13,977 nt of DNA from Verrucomicrobiales bacterium (lineage in GTDB: Bacteria > Verrucomicrobiota > Verrucomicrobiia > Limisphaerales > UBA1100): contig WTHG01000036.1 in NCBI GenBank assembly GCA_011523245.1, positions 1 through 13,977 of the forward strand. Reading direction: 5' to 3'. Under the pieces are notes generated by a model that saw only the letters and a list, made by a program, of their open reading frames with translations, did no database searches and was not told the DNA's origin. Shown here piece after piece: positions 13,857-13,977 of this stretch. The stretch's first letter is position 1, and the number at the start of each line of letters is the position of its first letter. The translations under genes were made by a program, and so were the position numbers.

Positions 13857-13977
13857 ATGAGTGCCGCTAAAAACACCCCGATGAAGGCTTTGGTGAAACG
13901 CGAGGATGCGCCGGGATTGTGGCTGGAGGAGGTGCCGCGGCCGGAGGTGCGGGCGCGCGATGTGCTGATCAAAATCG
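13857..13977 (+). CDS. tdh: L-threonine 3-dehydrogenase, N-terminal fragment (cut by the window end)
   Basis: Only 40 codons are present. After a short leader (MSAAKNTP), the sequence reads MKALVKREDAPGLWLEEVPR and continues with PEVRARDVLIKI. That is the N-terminus of zinc-dependent medium-chain Tdh (typically MKAL.K....G..L.....P....D.LIKI). Tdh oxidises L-threonine to 2-amino-3-ketobutyrate with NAD in threonine breakdown. The zinc ligands and Rossmann domain lie beyond the window. Two starts are possible: ATG 13857, preceded by GGAGAG, and ATG 13881, which begins exactly at the family core. Another zinc alcohol dehydrogenase cannot be excluded from this length. The gene is divergent from the haem dehydrogenase. 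Confidence 0.82.
   Translation, partial: MSAAKNTPMKALVKREDAPGLWLEEVPRPEVRARDVLIKI

Noticed and set aside
13829..13870. Thirteen-codon reading frame (MTACEVCRRDECR) just upstream of tdh, with two CxxC-like spacings, considered as a leader peptide
   Set aside because: It is too short, has no ribosome site, and overlaps the tdh start in another frame. A Cys-rich run this short can arise by chance.
1..13977. CRISPR array, tRNA/rRNA, insertion sequence, phage or toxin-antitoxin genes
   Set aside because: No regularly spaced direct repeats, cloverleaf-like segments, transposase motifs or small gene pairs of that type were seen on either strand.

Overview
This is a GC-rich window that is almost entirely coding. 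It most likely comes from a bacterium of the Planctomycetes-Verrucomicrobia-Chlamydiae (PVC) group, and Verrucomicrobiota is my best guess. The evidence is a large secreted dehydrogenase of the PVC type (beta-propeller, helical repeats, C-terminal CxxCH haem domain), a secreted formylglycine-type sulfatase, a Gfo/Idh/MocA protein with a signal peptide, and a dispersed palindromic repeat whose arms read 'REGEAPAEP' when translated. I remember that peptide from PVC protein sets. No rRNA, tRNA, CRISPR, insertion sequence or phage gene was seen.

Layout. (1) 1-2133, plus strand: a tight three-gene run with the 3' part of aroB, a conserved-looking gene of unknown function, and a pabA/trpG-type glutamine amidotransferase, so mostly chorismate and aromatic metabolism. 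(2) 2134-6408, minus strand, transcribed right to left: a hexapeptide-repeat (GlmU C-domain-like) protein overlapping a DinG/XPD-type Fe-S helicase by ATGA, then a small DUF1232-like protein, then a secreted Gfo/Idh oxidoreductase. The last gene's stop codon directly abuts the stop of the amidotransferase gene on the other strand. (3) 6504-9063, plus strand: an aldo/keto reductase-like protein, two small related lipoproteins and a cytoplasmic sulfite-oxidase-fold molybdopterin protein. They overlap or sit within a few bases, so they look like one transcription unit. (4) 9286-13736, minus strand: a PVC-type haem dehydrogenase followed downstream by a heparan N-sulfatase-like (SGSH-like) sulfatase, separated by a long perfect inverted repeat. 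Both products look exported and suit polysaccharide or sulfated-glycan degradation. (5) 13857-13977, plus strand: the first 40 codons of L-threonine 3-dehydrogenase, divergent from the haem dehydrogenase.

Most of the window is ordinary PVC housekeeping and glycan-catabolism content. The points most worth a second look are the pair of lipoproteins sharing a C-terminal beta-grasp/SLBB-like module, the aldo/keto reductase that appears to lack the catalytic lysine, the REP-like inverted repeat, the unknown gene between aroB and pabA/trpG, and the general scarcity of Shine-Dalgarno sites, with one candidate leaderless promoter. I saw no clear case of an undescribed multi-gene defence or mobile system.
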